This document shows, one piece after another, positions 10,913 to 21,675 of a DNA stretch of 64,000 bases. The position numbers and the translations under genes are program-made. Position 1 is the first letter of the stretch. Each line of letters begins with the position of its first letter. Below the pieces are notes generated by a model. It was not told the origin of the DNA. It did not search any database and saw nothing but the letters and a program-made list of their open reading frames with translations. The DNA comes from UBA966 sp046350355 (GTDB lineage Bacteria; Planctomycetota; Phycisphaerae; Phycisphaerales; SM1A02): NCBI GenBank assembly GCA_046350355.1, contig JAXMAN010000001.1:310001-374000 (forward strand), read 5' to 3'.

Positions 10913-13028
10913 GAGCGGGGGGCGGCTGCGTCGCGGGCGCGGCAGGCGCCGGCACCGCGGGCGCCGTGCGTGCGGCCTTCAATGCGTCGAAGGCGCGCAG
11001 GTAGTCCGTCGCCGCGCGCGACTGGAACTCCGCCATCTCGATGACCACGACGCCGCGCACGGGATCCTCGCGGCGGAAGGCCGTCTTCTGGTCCTCGAGC
11101 GGGATGTCGAAGGGGACGGGCGGCAGCGAGCGCAAATCGTCGTAGGAGACGGTGTCCTTGCGCGGTTCCTCGTAGCGCTTGACCGCCTCGGCGAGCGCCT
11201 TCGTGACGAGCTCGACCGCAGCGGGGGTGTAGAGGTCGCTCGTGCGCACGAGCACGGCCGCGTCGTCCACGCTCAGCAGGTCGTCGCCGTGCCGCGCCGC
11301 CGTCGAGAGCGCGACGCGCGCAAGCACGGAAGTCGCGCCGCGCTGGCGCAGGATCGCCGCGCGCGCCTCCCTCGCCTCCTTGGACGCGCCGCCGCTGAAG
11401 CGTGCGCTCTCGTCCACGATGCGCGCCGCATCGCGCTCGAGCGCCTTGCGCATGCCGAAGGGGTCGGGGGCGTTCATGCGCACCATGGCTCGGTCGATCT
11501 CGTCCGCGCGTTCCGGGGAGAGCGCGCCGAGCTTGCGGACCTCGTCAAGCGCCGCGGTGCTGTCGCGCCAGATGGAAGCGCCCGTCACCGCGCGCGCCAG
11601 GCTCGCGTCCTGCGCCAGCAGCGCGGCGACCGCGTAACCCGTGGCGATCGCGCTCGCCGCCGCGTCGGGCGAGCGCTTCGCGCGTGCGTGGGCGAGCCCC
11701 TGCGCGAGCGCCACGCGCACCGCGCCGCGCAGTCCGCCTAGGAGCGAGACCTCCAGCGATGGCAGCGGCTTGCGCAGCGCTGCGAAGTCGCAGCGCTTCA
11801 TCGAGGCGCCGTCGGCGAGCGGCAGCAGGATCGCGCGGTCGGCGCGCTCCATCAGCAGCATCGCGCGCTCCGCGGTCGAGGCATCCAGTCCCTCCGGCGC
11901 GACGCGCAGCAGCTCGATCGCCTCCTGCGTGTCGGTCGCGAGCGAGCGTGCCCCCGCCGCGGCGCGCGCGAGCAGGAAGGCCGCGTTCACCGTGTCCTCG
12001 CGCTTCTCCCTGCCGTCGGCGATCGCCTGCAGGCGCGCCAGCAGCAGCGCGATCTGCTGGTCGGACTTGAGCTTGGCCTCCAGCGCCTTCATCAGCGAGG
12101 GCATCAGCACCTTGGCGAGCGCGCCGGCGCGGCCGCTCTCGATGGTCTGCTCGATGCGGCGCATCTCGGCCATCGCGGCCTCGGGGTTCGGGTTCGTGAA
12201 GGCCGCGGCCGCCGAGTCGTAGAGCGGCTTCATGCGCCGCATCTCCTCCTGCGCGCGCTCGAGCGTGATGCCGGCCGCCTCCTGCCCGGGCGCGATCGCG
12301 CCGTCGCCGACGATGCCCAGCAGTTCGCGAAGCTCCTTGTCGCTGCTCGCCTTCTTGATGCTCGCGCTCGCGGCACTGAACTCCCCGGCGACCGCCGCGG
12401 CGTACTGGTAGCGGTCGTCGCGCTTGAGCGGGCCGAGCGCCTCGAGCAGCTTGGCCGCGGCCTTCTGGTCGATGGCGCCGGACTCGATGGCGTCGGCGGT
12501 CGCGGCATCCAGCACTTGGCCGACCGAAGAGCCGACGAGCGACGAGATGAGGATCCGGTCCTGCCCCGCCTGCGCACCGAGGTTGCCGATGGCGGCGAGC
12601 GTCTCGACGATGCCCTCGTCGCCGCCGTCGGTCTGGTACATCGCCCGTGCGCGCAGCAGCCGCGTGGCGGAGCGCATCGCGGAGAGGTGCGGCAGCAGGA
12701 GCTCGAACCCCTGGCTGTGGTCCAGCTCCCAGTCGCAGCGGCGCTGTTTCGCGGATTCGTTGATGAGACCGAGCGCGGGGGCCGCCTTGCCGAGCAGGGC
12801 CTCCAGGTGCGCACGCTGGCCATCCGCCAGCGGCAGCGTGAGGTCGCCGATGAAGTTCCAGTCCTCGTCCGTGAACAGAGGCGACTGCCCCGCGCCGCGG
12901 TAGCCGCCCACGCCCAGAATCTGGAACGCCTGCCGATATCCCTCCGCCGCGTTGCCCGACTGCGCGCCGGCCGCGGGCGCAAGCGCCGCCGCCAGGAGGA
13001 GCACCAGGGGCATCAGCCACCGAAGCAT
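10875..13028 (-). CDS. Exported protein of unknown function
   Basis: A 717-residue protein starting with a clear signal peptide (LRWLMPLVLLLAAALAPAAGAQ). I do not recognise a family. Apart from a Gly/Trp-rich start (GVGGYRGAGQSP, DEDWNFIGDLTLP) it is mostly alpha-helical, Ala/Leu/Arg-rich, and may be built from helical repeats; the C-terminus is a Pro/Ala-rich tail. It is likely periplasmic. It stands alone, with its stop inside the 3' end of lepB (38-nt convergent overlap), so the two transcripts must be complementary there. A TAGCCT box lies 6 nt before the ATG, again without a Shine-Dalgarno site. Confidence 0.75.
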   Translation of the reverse strand: MLRWLMPLVLLLAAALAPAAGAQSGNAAEGYRQAFQILGVGGYRGAGQSPLFTDEDWNFIGDLTLPLADGQRAHLEALLGKAAPALGLINESAKQRRCDWELDHSQGFELLLPHLSAMRSATRLLRARAMYQTDGGDEGIVETLAAIGNLGAQAGQDRILISSLVGSSVGQVLDAATADAIESGAIDQKAAAKLLEALGPLKRDDRYQYAAAVAGEFSAASASIKKASSDKELRELLGIVGDGAIAPGQEAAGITLERAQEEMRRMKPLYDSAAAAFTNPNPEAAMAEMRRIEQTIESGRAGALAKVLMPSLMKALEAKLKSDQQIALLLARLQAIADGREKREDTVNAAFLLARAAAGARSLATDTQEAIELLRVAPEGLDASTAERAMLLMERADRAILLPLADGASMKRCDFAALRKPLPSLEVSLLGGLRGAVRVALAQGLAHARAKRSPDAAASAIATGYAVAALLAQDASLARAVTGASIWRDSTAALDEVRKLGALSPERADEIDRAMVRMNAPDPFGMRKALERDAARIVDESARFSGGASKEAREARAAILRQRGATSVLARVALSTAARHGDDLLSVDDAAVLVRTSDLYTPAAVELVTKALAEAVKRYEEPRKDTVSYDDLRSLPPVPFDIPLEDQKTAFRREDPVRGVVVIEMAEFQSRAATDYLRAFDALKAARTAPAVPAPAAPATQPPPAPTGSTAAGQNRE

Positions 13029-13034
13029 GCGGGG

Positions 13035-13040
13035 AGGCTA
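13035..13040 (-). promoter_or_regulatory. -10-like box TAGCCT, leaderless spacing
   Basis: TAGCCT on the minus strand ends 6 nt before the ATG of the 717-residue exported protein. Confidence 0.4.
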
Positions 13041-13066
13041 ACCCGCCCGGACGCGGGAAACGGGGT

Positions 13067-13083
13067 CGATTCCCGTGGAATCG
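13067..13083. promoter_or_regulatory. 7-bp inverted repeat between divergent genes
   Basis: CGATTCC-CGT-GGAATCG lies between the unknown exported protein (minus) and the FG-GAP protein (plus). It could be a shared operator or a leader hairpin. A TATTTT box at about 13129-13134 lies 11 nt before the FG-GAP start. Confidence 0.35.
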
Positions 13084-13145
13084 GGGCAGGATCCCCCCGC
13101 TTTCCCGTGCGCGGAGGCCGGCTTGGGCTATTTTCGGGAACCCCC

Positions 13146-14834
<1,689 letters not shown>

Positions 14835-14847
14835 CGCGCGGCGCGGG

Positions 14848-14879
14848 GAAAATACGCCGGGCATGCCCGGCACATTTTC
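14848..14879. repeat. 32-bp palindrome, copy 2, between convergent genes
   Basis: Same element as at 8401-8432 with two base changes (GAAAATACGCCGGGCA then TGCCCGGCACATTTTC). It lies 13 nt after the FG-GAP stop and 6 nt before the stop of the haem protein on the other strand. Here it fits a bidirectional Rho-independent terminator: GC stem with A-rich 5' and T-rich 3' flanks. Confidence 0.8.
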
Positions 14880-14885
14880 TGGCGG

Positions 14886-17800
14886 CTACTTCAGGGTGGA
14901 GAGGTACTCGACCACGTCGCGGATCTCGCGCGGCGTGAGGACGGTGCCCATCGCGGGCATCGCGCTCACCGGGCCGAAGCCCTGCGCGACAACCGCGTTG
15001 GGATCGAGCAGGCTCAGCAGCAGCCCCTTGCGGTCGTAGCGGCCCGCGACGCCCGCCAGGCTGGGCGCGGCGTGGCCGCCGGTGCCCTCGACCATGTGGC
15101 AGCGCAGGCACGCGGCCGCGCTGTTGAAGTTCACCACCTGGCGCCCGCGGTCGGCGTCGCCGCCCTCGAGGCACATCAGCCACGCGGCCCACTTGTCCTT
15201 CGCCGTCAGGCCCTCGCGCCAGGCGTCGACCTTCGCCTTCAGCGCGGGCCGCTGCTGCACCGCGTCGACCAGGTCCACCGCCAGCGCCGGCGCGAGCGTG
15301 CCCGCGACGAGCTGGTCGACCTGCGCCGCCAGCACCGCGTCCGCCTCCGCACCCTGCATCGCGCCGAAGGCCGCGATCGCCGCCTGCCGCTCGGGGACGC
15401 CGGCGGAGGCGAGCGCCTCGCGCAGCGCGGGAAGTCCGCGCGCGGGATCGATGCGCGCGAGGATCGTGCGCGCCTGCGCGCGCAGCCGCGCGTCCTGGCT
15501 CGCGAGCGCCGTCTCGACGGCCGCCGCCAGCCGCGCGTCGCGGTCCTGCGCAAGCTGCACGAGGCACGCCACGCGCTCCGCGCTCGGCTTGGTCGCGTCG
15601 CCCACCGTCGCGAAGGCGGCCGCGCTGTCCATCGGCACGCCATAGCGCGAGGCGAGCTCGCGCGCGATCGTGCGCACCGCGCCCGGGCCGCTCGCCGCCA
15701 GGCTCGGCAGCTTCTGCTTGAGCACCGCGAGGTACGCCTCCTGCGAGCGTCCCTTCGGGTCGACGGGACGCCAGTGGCCGTTCACGCGGTCGCGCGGGCC
15801 CGGCTGCATGAACTCCGCGAGCGCCTCCATCGCCTCGGTGCGCGCCGCGGGCGGAAGCGCGGGATTGCGCGCGATCTCGGCGAGCGCGGTCGCGTCCGCG
15901 GGGCTGCCGCTGCGCACGCACGCGTTCACCACGCGCCGCACCAGCGGCATCACGCTCGTGTCGCCGGTGTAGCCGCCGATGGGGCGCTCCACCGTGCCGT
16001 CGGGATGCACGACGCCCACCGCGAGGTGGTTGCCGCCGCCGCCCTGCAGCGACCGCGCCTCGACGACCGCGCGCTCGCCCGCCTCCAGGTGCACCGTCGC
16101 CTGCTGCGCGGGCTGCGATTCCCAGTCGCCGGGGTTCGTGTAGTTGGAGACGCGCGCGAGCGGGCCGGAGCCCTCGGGCCGCGCCTTGCAGGTCACGAAG
16201 AGCACGGAGTCGTCGTCGCTGGTGACGGCGAAGCGGTAGTCGCCCGCGGCCGGCGCGACGAAGGCGCCGCGCACGCGCTGGACATAGTCGTTGCCCGCCT
16301 TGGACCAGCCGACCGCCTCGTCGGTGAACTCGCTGCGGTCCGCGGTGGTGGCCCAGACCGGGTCGGCCTCGAGCTGCGCGGGGGTGAAGCCCTTCTTGTT
16401 CTTCCAGAGCTGACGCTCCCACGCGGTCGCGGCCTTGGCGCGCGCCTCGCCGGCGGCGATCGCCTTGTCGTCGGGGGCGAAGCGCGCCGCGAGCGCCGCG
16501 AGCGCGGGCATCGACTCCTCGATGGGCAGGTCGTTGATCGCGCGCGCGGCCTCGGTGGCGACGCGCGGGTCGGGATCGTGCAGCGAGCGCGCGAGCTGCG
16601 GATCCTGCATGCGGCGCATGACCAGCACCGCCGCGAGGCGGTTCTGCGCGAAGGGATCCGCCGCGAGCTCGTGCACCTTGTCGGGCAGGTTGAGCCCCAG
16701 CATGCCCATCACCGCGGCGTGGCGCAGGAAGGCGTCCTGGTTGTCGTTCTCCCAGACCATCGCGGCGAGGTTCGCGAAGGCGGGGGCGTGGCCGAGCTTG
16801 CCCACGGCGATCGCCGCCTGCACGCGCACGGAGGGATCCTCGTCGGTGAGCAGCTCGACGAGCTTCTCCGCGGCGGCCGCGATCTTCGCGTCGCCGCAGA
16901 GGCGCGCGGCGATCCGGCGCATCTGCGGGGATTCGTCGCCCAGCCGCGCGACCAGCGCAGCGTCGGCGCGCGGATCGCGCTTGCCCGCGACGGACGCGGC
17001 GCGCCGCGCCTGCACGCCCAGCGCCCACAGCGCGTGGACGCGCGGCGTCAGCGTGCGCGAGCCATCGGCCACGAGCGAGGCGAGCCCGTCCACGGTGCGC
17101 GCGCCGCGCGCCGACAGCTCCAGGTGCGCCGCCTGACGCACGCGGATGTCCGGATGCTCCAGACACGAGAAGAGCAGCGTGTCCGCCTGCTTCGCGAAGC
17201 CCTCGCGGAAGAGGTTCTGCGCGGTGCGGACCTGGGTGTCGTCGATGTGCCTGGGATCCCAGACGCGGTAGATCTGGCCGGTGTGGTCGCTGTACCAGCC
17301 GTTGGACCAGTCGCTGATGTACATGCGGCCGTCGTGGCCGAAGTCCACGTCGGTGGGAAGCACCTCGGTGACGAAGGGCTTCGCGTCGACCACCTTGTAG
17401 CCGGCCCCCTCCGGCTCCACGCCGAAGGAGAGGACGCGGCTGTACTCGTCGCCGCCCAGGAAGTCGCAGAGGAAGAAGCGGCCGTCCCACGAGGGATCGA
17501 AGCCGACGCCGGGATAGAAGACCAGTCCCGAGGGTCCGTCGGAGAGGTGCTCGATCGGCGGCAGCGTCCACGCGGGACGCACGGGATCCTTCGCATCCCA
17601 CTTCCACCAGATGTGCTCCTGGCTCCAGGGGCCGCGCTGGTTGGAGCCCTCGAGCGTCTGGTAGTTCATGTCCCAGCCGGTCTCGCCGCCCTCCAGGATG
17701 TAGACGATGCGCGCGCGGTCGCCCGCGTCGCTGTTGTTGTCGCCGGTGAAGAGGTCGCCCCACTGGTTGAAGGCGAGCTCCTGCGGATTGCGCAGCGAAT

Positions 17801-18614
17801 GCGCGAAGACCTCGAGCCCGCTGCCGTCTGGCTCGCAGCGGAAGACCGCGCCGGTGAAGGTGCGCGAGAGCTCCTTCCCCTCCTTCGTGGTCACGCGGTA
17901 GCCACGGTCGCCCAGCGACCAGTAGATGCGTCCGTCCGGCCCCTGCGCGAGCCCGTGCATGTCGTGGCCGCGCAGCGCGGTGCGGATGCCGAAGCCGGTG
18001 AAGACCTTCTCGCGCTGGTCGGCGACGCCGCTGCCGGTCGTGTCGCGGAAGCGCCAGAGGTTCGGGATGCACGTGTACCAGACGTTCCCGTCGAGGGCGA
18101 GGAGGCCCGCGCCGGTGCCGTCGAGCGGATCGTTCATCGGGCCGCTGAAGAGCGTCTTGCGCTGCGGGCGACCCTCCGCGTCGGGATCCACGAGCTTGAC
18201 GACGCGGTCCTCCTCGCGCCGGTAGTAGTCCATGCCGCCCTCGCGCTTGGCGGCCCACTTCTCGTACATGCGCAGGCGGTCCTCGACGCGCTGGAGCTGC
18301 AGGTCGTCGTCGAGCCAGAACTTCGAGGAGCGGTTGTCCTCGACGCCCTTCTCCTGGCGGAAGCTCTCCGCGACGAAGAGCGCGCCGGTGCCGTCGATCG
18401 CGAAGGAGACGGGATCCTCGACGACGGGCTCCTGCGCGAAGAGGTCCCACTCGAAGCCGGCGAGCGGCGTGACGGCGTAGGGCGCATGCGCGGGCGCGGC
18501 GGGGGGCGTGGGCGTGGCGTCCTTCGCCGTGGCCGGCGCCGCGGGCGGCGTCGCCTGCTGCACAGACACGGCCAGGAAGGCGAAGGGGACGAACGAGAGT
18601 CGGGTGATGAGCAT
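14886..18614 (-). CDS. PVC-type haem-binding protein (beta-propeller, HEAT repeats, PA14, c-type haem)
   Basis: A 1242-residue exported protein of the planctomycete/Verrucomicrobia family often labelled membrane-bound dehydrogenase. After a signal peptide and a Pro/Ala linker comes a PQQ/NHL-type beta-propeller (GHDMHGLAQGPDGRIYWSLG, NPQELAFNQWGDLFTGDNN), then HEAT-like helical repeats, a PA14-type carbohydrate-binding domain at ~760-890 (GDYRFAVTSDDDSVLFV), more HEAT repeats, and a C-terminal cytochrome c module with CLRCH at 1169-1173 and a distal Met in VSAMPAMG. Oxidation of a sugar or polysaccharide in the periplasm is the usual guess; the substrate is unknown. ATG at 18614 is chosen because it begins the signal peptide. 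Confidence 0.92.
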   Translation of the reverse strand: MLITRLSFVPFAFLAVSVQQATPPAAPATAKDATPTPPAAPAHAPYAVTPLAGFEWDLFAQEPVVEDPVSFAIDGTGALFVAESFRQEKGVEDNRSSKFWLDDDLQLQRVEDRLRMYEKWAAKREGGMDYYRREEDRVVKLVDPDAEGRPQRKTLFSGPMNDPLDGTGAGLLALDGNVWYTCIPNLWRFRDTTGSGVADQREKVFTGFGIRTALRGHDMHGLAQGPDGRIYWSLGDRGYRVTTKEGKELSRTFTGAVFRCEPDGSGLEVFAHSLRNPQELAFNQWGDLFTGDNNSDAGDRARIVYILEGGETGWDMNYQTLEGSNQRGPWSQEHIWWKWDAKDPVRPAWTLPPIEHLSDGPSGLVFYPGVGFDPSWDGRFFLCDFLGGDEYSRVLSFGVEPEGAGYKVVDAKPFVTEVLPTDVDFGHDGRMYISDWSNGWYSDHTGQIYRVWDPRHIDDTQVRTAQNLFREGFAKQADTLLFSCLEHPDIRVRQAAHLELSARGARTVDGLASLVADGSRTLTPRVHALWALGVQARRAASVAGKRDPRADAALVARLGDESPQMRRIAARLCGDAKIAAAAEKLVELLTDEDPSVRVQAAIAVGKLGHAPAFANLAAMVWENDNQDAFLRHAAVMGMLGLNLPDKVHELAADPFAQNRLAAVLVMRRMQDPQLARSLHDPDPRVATEAARAINDLPIEESMPALAALAARFAPDDKAIAAGEARAKAATAWERQLWKNKKGFTPAQLEADPVWATTADRSEFTDEAVGWSKAGNDYVQRVRGAFVAPAAGDYRFAVTSDDDSVLFVTCKARPEGSGPLARVSNYTNPGDWESQPAQQATVHLEAGERAVVEARSLQGGGGNHLAVGVVHPDGTVERPIGGYTGDTSVMPLVRRVVNACVRSGSPADATALAEIARNPALPPAARTEAMEALAEFMQPGPRDRVNGHWRPVDPKGRSQEAYLAVLKQKLPSLAASGPGAVRTIARELASRYGVPMDSAAAFATVGDATKPSAERVACLVQLAQDRDARLAAAVETALASQDARLRAQARTILARIDPARGLPALREALASAGVPERQAAIAAFGAMQGAEADAVLAAQVDQLVAGTLAPALAVDLVDAVQQRPALKAKVDAWREGLTAKDKWAAWLMCLEGGDADRGRQVVNFNSAAACLRCHMVEGTGGHAAPSLAGVAGRYDRKGLLLSLLDPNAVVAQGFGPVSAMPAMGTVLTPREIRDVVEYLSTLK

Positions 18615-18826
18615 CGTCGGATCCACGGGACCGGGGGGAGAGTACGCACTTACCGGTGCGCGCCGCCTGCGCTGCACGCTGCGCCGGGGAGCTGGGCGAC
18701 TCCGCGCGGGTCGGCCGCGTCGTGCGGCGCCGATAGACTCGCTCCGCACCTGGCATCCGGCGGTGCGCTCGCCGCGTCCGCGGTCCCGCGCGCGCCGCCT
18801 CCGGCGAAACGATTGGCGGAGCGACC

Positions 18827-18889
18827 ATGTCCGAAGCGCAGAAGATCGCGGGTAACGCCACCAGTGGCCACGGCGGCGGGGAGCACTGA
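18827..18889 (+). CDS. Possible 20-residue small ORF, in frame with the next gene
   Basis: ATG at 18827, stop TGA at 18887-18889. The peptide is MSEAQKIAGNATSGHGGGEH. A purine-rich ggcggag precedes the ATG. The TGA is followed by one codon and then the GTG of the downstream gene, in the same frame, so this could be a leader peptide, the true N-terminus split by a nonsense mutation, or a recoded stop. A TAGACT box lies ~90 nt upstream (about 18733). Confidence 0.35.
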   Translation: MSEAQKIAGNATSGHGGGEH

Positions 18890-18892
18890 GCG

Positions 18893-19177
18893 GTGGATCC
18901 CGCGCAGCTCCAGTCGGTCAACGCACGCGTGCGCAGCGTCGCCGACCGCATCCAGCCGCTGCTGGAGCCGCACCCGGGGCTGACCGCGCGCAACGCGCAC
19001 GCGCATGTCTGGCTCGGGCTCAAGGTGGTCTTCGGCGAGGACTGGCGCGATCGCGCCGCCCCCGCGAGCGTGCACGCCTTCCTCGACTGGATCGACGCGC
19101 ATCCCAACGCCGACTACGAGGAGTACCGCGGCCCGCGCGAGGAGCTGAGCGCGCAGGAGCGGGGGGAGCTGTTCTAG
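18893..19177 (+). CDS. Small conserved-looking protein of unknown function
   Basis: A 94-residue acidic, soluble protein from a GTG start. It has no signal peptide, membrane segment or motif I recognise; it has two helical stretches (RIQPLLEPHPGLT, VHAFLDWIDAHPNADYEEY). The reading frame continues upstream through a single TGA to an ATG at 18827. Codon use matches the GC-rich surroundings, and the gene is the last before the polysaccharide locus. Confidence 0.55.
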   Translation: MDPAQLQSVNARVRSVADRIQPLLEPHPGLTARNAHAHVWLGLKVVFGEDWRDRAAPASVHAFLDWIDAHPNADYEEYRGPREELSAQERGELF

Positions 19178-19243
19178 CGCAGGTCTGTTGCGCCCGCCGT
19201 TGTCTCGCGCCCTCGGCAAGACGCCGCGAACGCCCGGGGAACT

Positions 19244-20134
19244 TCAGGCCCGCTCGCCCGACGCAATCGCGCGGAGGTATTGGCCGTAGCTGCTCTTCGC
19301 GAGCGGGGCAGCCAGCGCGCCCAGCTCGTCCGCGGAAATCCAGCCCTTGCGGTACGCGATTTCCTCTGGACAAGCCACCTTCAGTCCCTGGCGGCGCTCG
19401 ATTGTGCTGATGAACTGCCCCGCGTCCAGGAGCGAGTCGTGGGTGCCTGTGTCGAGCCATGCGTAGCCGCGACGAAGGATCTGCACCGAGAGGGACCCTT
19501 CCTGGAGGTAGAGACGGTTCAGGTCGGTGATCTCAAGCTCGCCGCGCGCTGAAGGCCTGAGGCGCCGCGCCTTCTCGACGACGGTGGCGTCATAGAAGTA
19601 GAGGCCGGTCACCGCAAAGTTCGACTTGGGCGCCTTTGGCTTTTCCTCCAAGCCCACGGCCCGCCAGTCGCGGTCGAACTCGACGATGCCGAAATCCTGC
19701 GGGTTGTTCACCTGGTATGCGAAAACCGTCGCACCAGTCGCGCGCCGCGCCGCCTCGCCAAGGCTCTGCGGAAGATCATGCCCATAGAAGATGTTGTCCC
19801 CCAGCACGAGCGCCGAATCGGAGCTGCCGATGAACTCGGCGCCGATCAGGAAGGCCTGCGCTAGCCCGTCGGGCGATGGCTGAACGGCGTACTTGATGTC
19901 CATGCCCCACTTCGAGCCATCGCCGAGCAGCTGCTCAAATCGGGGTGTGTCCTGTGGCGTCGAGATGATGAGCACCTCGCGCATACCCCCAAGCATCAAG
20001 GTCGTGAGGGGATAGTAGATCATCGGCTTGTCGTAGACCGGGAGCAGTTGCTTGGACACTGCCACCGTTGCTGGATGCAACCGTGTACCCGCGCCGCCCG
20101 CGAGAACGATCCCTTTCCTGCGTTCACTGCTCAT
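19244..20134 (-). CDS. rfbA: Glucose-1-phosphate thymidylyltransferase
   Basis: RmlA makes dTDP-glucose from glucose-1-phosphate and dTTP, the first step of dTDP-sugar synthesis. The 296-residue chain has the nucleotidyltransferase signature GIVLAGGAGTRLHPAT, the sugar-binding KPMIYYPLTTLMLGG, VLGDNIFYG and the EKP motif in LEEKPKAPKSN. ATG at 20134 is chosen because the signature starts 9 residues in; it overlaps the rfbB stop by 4 nt, so the pair is coupled. There is no rfbC or rfbD beside it, so the product goes elsewhere than dTDP-rhamnose. Base composition is visibly lower in GC than flanking housekeeping genes. Confidence 0.96.
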   Translation of the reverse strand: MSSERRKGIVLAGGAGTRLHPATVAVSKQLLPVYDKPMIYYPLTTLMLGGMREVLIISTPQDTPRFEQLLGDGSKWGMDIKYAVQPSPDGLAQAFLIGAEFIGSSDSALVLGDNIFYGHDLPQSLGEAARRATGATVFAYQVNNPQDFGIVEFDRDWRAVGLEEKPKAPKSNFAVTGLYFYDATVVEKARRLRPSARGELEITDLNRLYLQEGSLSVQILRRGYAWLDTGTHDSLLDAGQFISTIERRQGLKVACPEEIAYRKGWISADELGALAAPLAKSSYGQYLRAIASGERA

Positions 20135-21213
20135 CGCGTCGTCTCCCTCGTCTCGTAGTTGTCGGCGACCCATTGGCGGTAGGCGCCAGAAGTGACCTCT
20201 TGGACCCAGCCCGCGTTGTCGAGATACCACTGGACGGTCTTGGAGATTCCACTCTGGAAGGTCTCCTTCGGACGCCATCCGAGGCGCATCTCGAGCTTTC
20301 GCGCATCGATCGCATAACGCCGGTCATGCCCAGGCCGGTCCTTCACGAAAGTGATCTGCGATTCGTAGGAGAGCCCGTCCTTGCGCGGCGCCTTTTCGTC
20401 GAGGATCCGGCAAAGCGTCTTGACTACATCGAGATTGGCGAGCTCGCTGTTCCCGCCGATGTTGTAGACCTCTCCGACCTCGCCAGCCTCGAGGACCCTG
20501 CGGATCGCGGCGCAGTGATCTGTGACGAAGAGCCAGTCCCGGATCTGCTGGCCGTCTCCGTAGATGGGCAGTGGTTTGCCGGCGAGCGCATTGTGGATGC
20601 AGAGGGGGATGAGCTTCTCGGGAAACTGGTAGGGCCCATAGTTGTTCGAGCAGTTGGTTGTCAGCACCGGAAGGCCATAGGTGTGGCAGTACGCGCGCAC
20701 CAGATGGTCCGACCCGGCCTTGCTGGCGGAATACGGGCTGTTGGGCTCATACCGGTTCGTCTCGGCAAATGGAGGATCGTTGGGGCCGAGCGAGCCATAC
20801 ACCTCATCCGTCGAGACGTGCAGGAACCGAAATCCGGCGCCCGCGTTTCCTTCAGCGTGGTACGCGCGTGCCGCCTGCAGCAGGTGAAAGGTGCCCACAA
20901 GGTTGGTCTCGATAAACGACCCGGGGCCCATGATTGAACGGTCGACGTGCGACTCGGCGGCAAAATTGACCACTGCTCCGATGTCTCGCTCGCGCAGAAT
21001 CGAAAGCACCAGCTGCTCGTCGCCGATGTCGCCGCGGACAAAGGTGTATCTGCCGGAGCCCTTCAGGTCGTCAAGATTGCGGGGGTTCCCTGCGTAGGTG
21101 AGTTTGTCGAGGTTGACTACCGATCCTCGCTCGAACGCCAGCCATTCACGAATGAAGTTTGAACCGATGAATCCGGCCCCGCCCGTGACCAAGATGTTGC
21201 GTTCGCTTCGCAT
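20131..21213 (-). CDS. rfbB: dTDP-glucose 4,6-dehydratase
   Basis: RmlB converts dTDP-glucose to dTDP-4-keto-6-deoxyglucose. The 360-residue extended SDR protein has the NAD motif GGAGFIGSNF, the catalytic STDEVYG, and YSASKAGSDHL carrying the Tyr-Lys pair, plus NCSNNYGPYQFPEKLIPL. It is first in the rfbBA pair. An imperfect 16-bp palindrome at 21239-21254 lies 25 bp upstream. The product fits the divergent genes starting at 21676, which carry the ketoisomerase, aminotransferase and acetyltransferase of a 3-amino-3,6-dideoxyhexose route. Confidence 0.97.
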   Translation of the reverse strand: MRSERNILVTGGAGFIGSNFIREWLAFERGSVVNLDKLTYAGNPRNLDDLKGSGRYTFVRGDIGDEQLVLSILRERDIGAVVNFAAESHVDRSIMGPGSFIETNLVGTFHLLQAARAYHAEGNAGAGFRFLHVSTDEVYGSLGPNDPPFAETNRYEPNSPYSASKAGSDHLVRAYCHTYGLPVLTTNCSNNYGPYQFPEKLIPLCIHNALAGKPLPIYGDGQQIRDWLFVTDHCAAIRRVLEAGEVGEVYNIGGNSELANLDVVKTLCRILDEKAPRKDGLSYESQITFVKDRPGHDRRYAIDARKLEMRLGWRPKETFQSGISKTVQWYLDNAGWVQEVTSGAYRQWVADNYETRETTR

Positions 21214-21238
21214 AGATTCCGATCTGCAAGAACACTTC

Positions 21239-21254
21239 GACGTCGATCGATGTC
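21239..21254. promoter_or_regulatory. Imperfect 16-bp palindrome upstream of rfbB
   Basis: GACGTCGATCGATGTC differs from its reverse complement only at two symmetric positions. Position close to the rfbB start suggests an operator, without further support. Confidence 0.3.
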
Positions 21255-21627
21255 AAGCCGCCGCCATCCGGTGCGGCAGCCACACCTCCTCAGATTCATG
21301 AACCTGGCGGAGATCCCTCGGCTCAGAGCTTCTGAATGCCGTGGACTGCGACAAGATCATGCCCGCCCGGAGGGTCGGCGCCGCCGGTGAGAGTAGCTCG
21401 GGATCGGAAGGATGCGCCTTTTGGTACCCCGGTATCCGAAAGTTCTGAGCAGTTTGAACCGATGTCGCTCCCCTCGCTGAGCCTCGCGCAGTGGACGACT
21501 CTGCGGATCCCATAACAGGGGATGGCCGCAGTGGATCCAGCTGCTCCAGGCCACATCTGGGACGCCGTTCCATCCATCATTTTTTCGACGGCGCAACGTG
21601 CACCCTGCGGGCGCTGGTGGATGGGAT

Positions 21628-21633
21628 TAGCAT
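21628..21633 (+). promoter_or_regulatory. -10-like TAGCAT upstream of the aminotransferase operon
   Basis: TAGCAT, the same hexamer as in the tRNA-Thr promoter at 63026, lies ~42 nt before the ATG at 21676. The -35 is weak. Confidence 0.3.
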
Positions 21634-21675
21634 TCAGCTTCGGGCAGCAGCACTCACAGATTTCCCTCCTGCAAG

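Larger units (their letters stand above)
21214..21675. other. 462-bp divergent intergenic region
   Basis: Between rfbB (minus) and the aminotransferase gene (plus). It contains the palindromic GACGTCGATCGATGTC (two mismatches in 16) at 21239-21254, a T-run at about 21585, and a TAGCAT box at 21628-21633, ~42 nt before the plus-strand ATG. No convincing protein or RNA gene is seen. Confidence 0.5.

Noticed and set aside
19244..21213. dTDP-rhamnose operon
   Set aside because: Only rfbA and rfbB are present; rfbC and rfbD are absent, and the divergent genes supply a 3-acetamido-3,6-dideoxyhexose route instead.
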